In this document: positions 60,233 to 64,000 of the stretch, in pieces
Numbering within the stretch: the first letter of the stretch is position 1
How the letters are laid out: each line of letters opens with the position of its first letter
From: Brasenia schreberi
Lineage: Eukaryota; Streptophyta; Magnoliopsida; Nymphaeales; Cabombaceae
Length of the DNA: 64,000 nt
Assembly (NCBI GenBank): GCA_036023115.1
Contig: JAYKKT010000091.1
Coordinates: forward strand, 32,509,501-32,573,500
Direction: 5' to 3'
The notes under the pieces: generated by a model
Database searches by the model: none
What the model saw: only the letters and a program-made list of their open reading frames with translations
Told to the model about the DNA's origin: nothing
Made by a program: the position numbers and the translations under genes

Positions 60233-62384
60233 TTCCCCTTAAACTTACGATATGTATATCAAAAATTTGTCTAACAACAAATTAAATCTAGGAGTCGATA
60301 ATGACTTGGGTAAAGAAGTATGTCAATTGCATTTCACATGGTACATAACATAAAGTGAGCTTTTTCTTCAAGCATTTTCATCTCAATATGCTTCATTCTT
60401 TCATGAAAAGTATTGTTAGATGTGATATACATTACACTCTTATTGTCACAAAACAGAGTGAATGGTTATTCAAGGATGACTCCATGTCTCTCAACACCTG
60501 AGTAATCCATGAGATCTCATTAGCAGTGGTCGTTATAGCTCGATATTCCGCTTCTGTGGATGAAAGCGACACCTTATATGCATCTCCAGGAGATTAATGA
60601 ATCACCTAAAAATATATAAAAACCTATGGTGCAATGTCGATTATTTACATCTCTACCCTAATCTGCATCGATATATGCAATCAAATCTAAGTGAAGAGAA
60701 AAAAGTTAGAAATACCCCCTTATCAGTGCTTGATGTATCTAATGATTCTAATAACCACACTCATGTGAGCACTAATAGGAGCTTATTGAAACAGGCTTGC
60801 AATGTCTACAATGTGTGATATGTCTAGATGAGTGATAGTAAGATAAGGCAATGCTTCGCTCCTCTAAGTTGTTTGTATAAGGTAGGATCATCTAGTTTCT
60901 CTTCATCAGTTGTTCTCAATTTTATTATAAGAACCTCTGGTGTATCTACCTCCTTCTCGTTGGTTAGACCAAATATGTCAACAATTTTACTCACAAATTT
61001 TGTTTGAGACAAAGTATCTTATCATTTCGTACAATTTCAATTCCAAAAAAATAACTAAGCAAACCAAGGCCTTTCATTTCAAATTCTTTGTGAAGATCAC
61101 TTTTAACTTACAAGATGCTAGCTTTATTACTTCTAGTGATGATCATATCATCCACATACAAGAGTAGAATTATTATACATGCATCTGATTTTCTCACAAA
61201 TAATGCAATGTCAGTATAGCAAGAGACCAAATTATGCATATGCATAGTTTTCAAAACGATCAAAACAAGTCTTGGGAGCTTGTTTAACACCATATAAGGC
61301 TTTCTGAAGTTTAAGAACATGATCTTGGAGAACATCAAATCTGGGAGGAGTCATATAAACATCTTCATACAATTTTCCATTCAAAAAAGCATTTTTAACA
61401 TTACGTTGAAAAATATTCTAGTTTTTTTTATCGCACAAAGAGTTATGAGAATCCTTATAGTGATCATTCTAGCAATAGGAGCAAACGTTTCATCATAATC
61501 AATTTCATGTTCTCGAGCATAACCCTTGACAACCAATATAGCTTTATATCTTTCTATATTACAATTACTATAATTTTTAATTTTATAAACTCATCTACAT
61601 CCAATAATTTTCTATCCTTGGGTTTGGGAACAATTAACCAAGTTTTAGCTTTATCTGATGCATTCAACTCTTCTTTCATGACATCCTCCCATTCCGGAAT
61701 GCCTTGGACTGGAAGGTAGAACCTAGGCTATTTTACTTATAAAAGGGTTGTAATCAAGTTTTTCGCTGAGGTCTAAAAGATTAATAAGATACAAAGCATT
61801 GAGAAGGTTTTGAAATTCTAAGTTCTAATCGTGAGGTGTTTTGTTCCCTAGCTCTTCTAGTGTAGCGCAACAGAAATGAGTTAAGAATATGTTGTGTCTT
61901 CAACATCATTCTCATCATGTTGGATAACATCAAGATTGTCTTCAAGTCACTATCATCAGTTTCACTATCTTCTAAATTGAAAAAATCATATGAAGAAGAT
62001 TCTTTATTATTTTCAACAAAACTAGATTTATAATAATAGTTATCTTCAAGAAATTTCGCATCCATAGAAACATATAGTTTATCATTGATAGGGTCAAAAC
62101 ATATATATCTCTTTTTGTTGATTCCATATCCAAGAAAAACACATTCAATAGTTATAAGAAACAACTTATCATTTTTATTAATATAAACAAAACATTTGCA
62201 ACCAAAAACCCTTAGTCTTTCATAATAAGGAGAAATATTATATAATTTTTAAATTGAGGAGGTTTGTCAACGATATCCAAACATTCTTTTATTGTATGCC
62301 TGCTCTTTCCACAATGAGTGTATTTTAGCTTTTCCTTTTCATCTTCTTGGAAGATGCCTCGTCTTCTTCCTCTTTGGTAGGATA
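60233..62384 (-). pseudogene. gag-pol of copia D2, decayed and internally deleted
   Basis: Minus-strand order: gag zinc knuckle at about 62290-62370 (RRGRRGIFQEDEKEK; C-x2-C-x4-H-x4-C as YTHCGKSRHTIKEC). Directly after it is the integrase C-terminal region, 61781-62230 (ECVFLGYGINKKRYICFDP, KLYVSMDAKFLEDN). Then reverse transcriptase with LLYVDDMII at 61108-61338, the RT end at 60824-61012 (FVSKIVDIFGL, DPTLYKQLRG), and RNase H at 60410-60600 (SLSSTEAEYRAITTTANEIS). Protease and the integrase core are gone, as in copia B. The gag start is cut by the plus-oriented LTR at 62385. Confidence 0.85.
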
Positions 62385-62782
62385 TGTTAAATGTAATAGG
62401 ATCACGTCACGGGTCACTACAGCCCATGACTGAAGTTTGTGGAATGGCACGGACCACTAGGGCCCATTGCCATGTTATCGCTGGGAGCTTCCAACGGCTC
62501 TCTTGGGAGAGCTGGCCTCAACTAGCCGTAGGAGGCCAGCTGCCTCCAACGACTAGTCCTCTTCTATCCTCTCATATTTAGTCTTTAAACTCTCTTATGC
62601 TTGCTCTAAATAGAGCCATTATATACAACCTTTGATTTGTAATTTGACTCTCTCTCTTGACTCTTTGCATTCTTGACTTGACACATCCATATTTGGATGC
62701 TTTGATATCTTGGCGATTCCACCAACACTTTGATGATTTGCGACTTGGCCGATTTAACATTCACGTATCAATAAATATTAAC
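62385..62782 (+). repeat. LTR of the D2 family in plus orientation
   Basis: 398 bp, TGTTAAATG ... AATATTAACA, followed at 62783 by the primer-binding site TGGTATCAGAGTC. It points away from the D2 coding region, so it cannot be the normal 5' LTR of that element. A leader of about 180 bp follows and is then replaced by RTE copy 5. Confidence 0.85.
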
Positions 62783-62795
62783 ATGGTATCAGAGT
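62783..62795 (+). promoter_or_regulatory. Primer-binding site after the plus-oriented LTR
   Basis: TGGTATCAGAGTC, directly adjoining the LTR end. Confidence 0.85.
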
Positions 62796-62970
62796 CTTGT
62801 TTCAAAGAAATCAAGCACATTCGGAAGCATGCCATCTTTGGAAAATCTACGTCTCTTGGTTTTTGACATTACGAGTTCAAGGTAACTTTAGAAAATGTAT
62901 TTGTTTTGAAAATTAAAGAAAAATAATGAAGTTCTCAACTGATTATATTGTCTTCATGGAAATTTTAGAA

Positions 62971-64000
62971 TTAGGCTTCTGATAGCCAGCGTAAAACTTT
63001 GTCGAATTTTTATAACATGGATTACAAAAATTATGAGCATTGCTTTGGGGCGTCCCCGCCTAGCGATGTGCTGCAGAGCCCGAATGCCGTAATAAGTAAG
63101 CAACGACCACTACATTTTCGCCCAAATGTAGTAAATCAATTGCAGAGAGGGTTCCCATATCATGGACGGGTGTGGGTAAAGAAGTTAGTCCCACTACATT
63201 GCCGCCCAAATGTAGTGAAAATTTTTCAGAGAGGGTCTCCGCATTTTGATTATGGACGGATGCGGGGGGTAAGGAAGTTAATCCTAGATAATAAGATTCG
63301 TATTGGTTCTTCAAATATCGGAATATTATCTGGTAAGCTAATGGAGGTGGTAGATACTATGATTCGAAGAAAGATTCATATTCTATGTTTACAAGAGACA
63401 AAATGGGTTGGAGAAAAAGCAAAGGAGATAGAGGATACAGGTTTTAAATTATGGTACTCAGGTAGAGAAAAACTCGAAACGGAGTTGGTATTATCATAAA
63501 TAAAGATTTAAAGGATAGTGTAGTAGACATACAACGATACGGTGACCGAATCATAACATTGAAATTAGTGTTAGGAGTAGAGGTTTTGAATATAGTTTGT
63601 GCTTACGCACTCCAAGTAGGACTAGAAGATAGTATAAAGACAACTTTTGGGGAAGAGTTAGATAAGGTGATTCAAAAGATTCTACAATGAGAGATGATTT
63701 GTTTAGGAGGAGACTTAAATGGACATGTCGGTAAAGAGGCATTAGGATATCAAGGGATTCATGGAAACTTTGGTTTTGGGGATATAAATGAGGAAGGTAG
63801 GGAGATTTTAAATTTTGCTATGGCATTTGATCTCTTTATATTCAATACAATCTTCAAAAAACGAGATGAACATTTAATTACTTATAAGAGTGGCTTATCA
63901 CAAACACAAATTGATTACTTTATTTGTAGAAAAAAAAGATAGAGCGTATTATAAAGATTGCAAGGTAATTCCAGGAGAAAGCTTAATCACCCAACATCGA
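62971..64000 (+). mobile_element. RTE-type LINE, 5' end and endonuclease (copy 5, runs off window)
   Basis: The 5' leader TTAGGCTTCTGATAGCCAGC and GTAAAACTTTGTCGA precede an open frame 62999-63499. Its apurinic-type endonuclease reads IRIGSSNIGILSGKLMEVVD, RRKIHILCLQETKWVGEKAK. A one-base loss near 63470 shifts the frame; the next frame continues TRNGVGIIINKDLKDSVVDI. A stop falls at 63690, and 63694-63942 gives ICLGGDLNGHVGKEALGYQG, FGFGDINEEGREILNFA and YKSGLSQTQIDYFICRKK. Another shift near 63940 precedes KVIPGESLITQHR at the edge. The N-terminal region has a 30-residue near-duplicate. This is the best preserved copy but already non-functional. Confidence 0.9.
63108..63287 (+). repeat. About 90-bp imperfect tandem duplication at the RTE N-terminus
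   Basis: Unit 1 (about 63108-63190) and unit 2 (about 63191-63287) share CCACTACATT--CGCCCAAATG, CAGAGAGGGT and GGACGG-TG-GGG-TAA-GAAGTTA. In protein: PLHFRPNVVNQLQRGFP versus PLHCRPNVVKIFQRGSP, each ending KKLV or RKLI. Confidence 0.85.

Overview
The window is nuclear DNA of a flowering plant. It is AT-rich, has split genes with GT-AG introns, and carries a dense load of old retrotransposons. I cannot place the lineage from sequence alone. Two real protein-coding genes are visible, plus one decayed PPR gene; almost everything else is transposon-derived or unassigned.

Layout. 1-5 kb holds three decayed RTE-type LINE copies (two 3' ends with GTT tails, one endonuclease region). 5.2-5.9 kb is a broken pentatricopeptide-repeat gene. 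5.9-10.7 kb has no gene. 10.76-16.36 kb is a Ty1/copia element (A, minus strand) with both LTRs, followed by a related internally deleted element (B, minus, 16.83-21.05 kb). 22.3-27.4 kb holds hAT-like debris and a run of short foldback elements sitting against TA/GA/CT microsatellites. 27.917-33.977 kb is a third copia element (C, plus) with both LTRs, a primer-binding site, a polypurine tract and a perfect 5-bp target duplication. Two short tRNA-derived SINEs lie between it and the next gene.

Gene 1 is a BREVIS RADIX family gene (plus; CDS 35456-41792, five coding exons, predicted 365 residues). It has a TATA box, a probable 5'-UTR intron and a long first coding intron full of repeats. BRX proteins are plant-specific regulators at the plasma membrane and nucleus. 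Downstream lies a decayed Ty3/gypsy element (minus, 44.11-48.62 kb) and a third SINE of the same family.

Gene 2 is a MAK/RCK-type protein kinase of the plant CDKF-4 kind (minus; eleven exons from 58183 down to the stop at 50576). Only the part from the ENLLV segment onward is present; the exons for the N-lobe are not found up to the window edge. The intervening intron carries a nest of copia fragments (59.0-62.8 kb) and a fifth RTE copy (62.97-64.0 kb). Its other introns hold an internally deleted SINE-like RTE derivative, an RTE 3' half and a GTATCG-rich element.

Most of the biological novelty is in the repeats: a SINE family with clear target duplications, a 199-bp RTE derivative built from the two ends of the parent, copia elements with tandem repeats in the leader, and a copia relic with LTRs in opposite orientation. 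I found no CRISPR, no prokaryotic system and no intact tRNA or rRNA gene.
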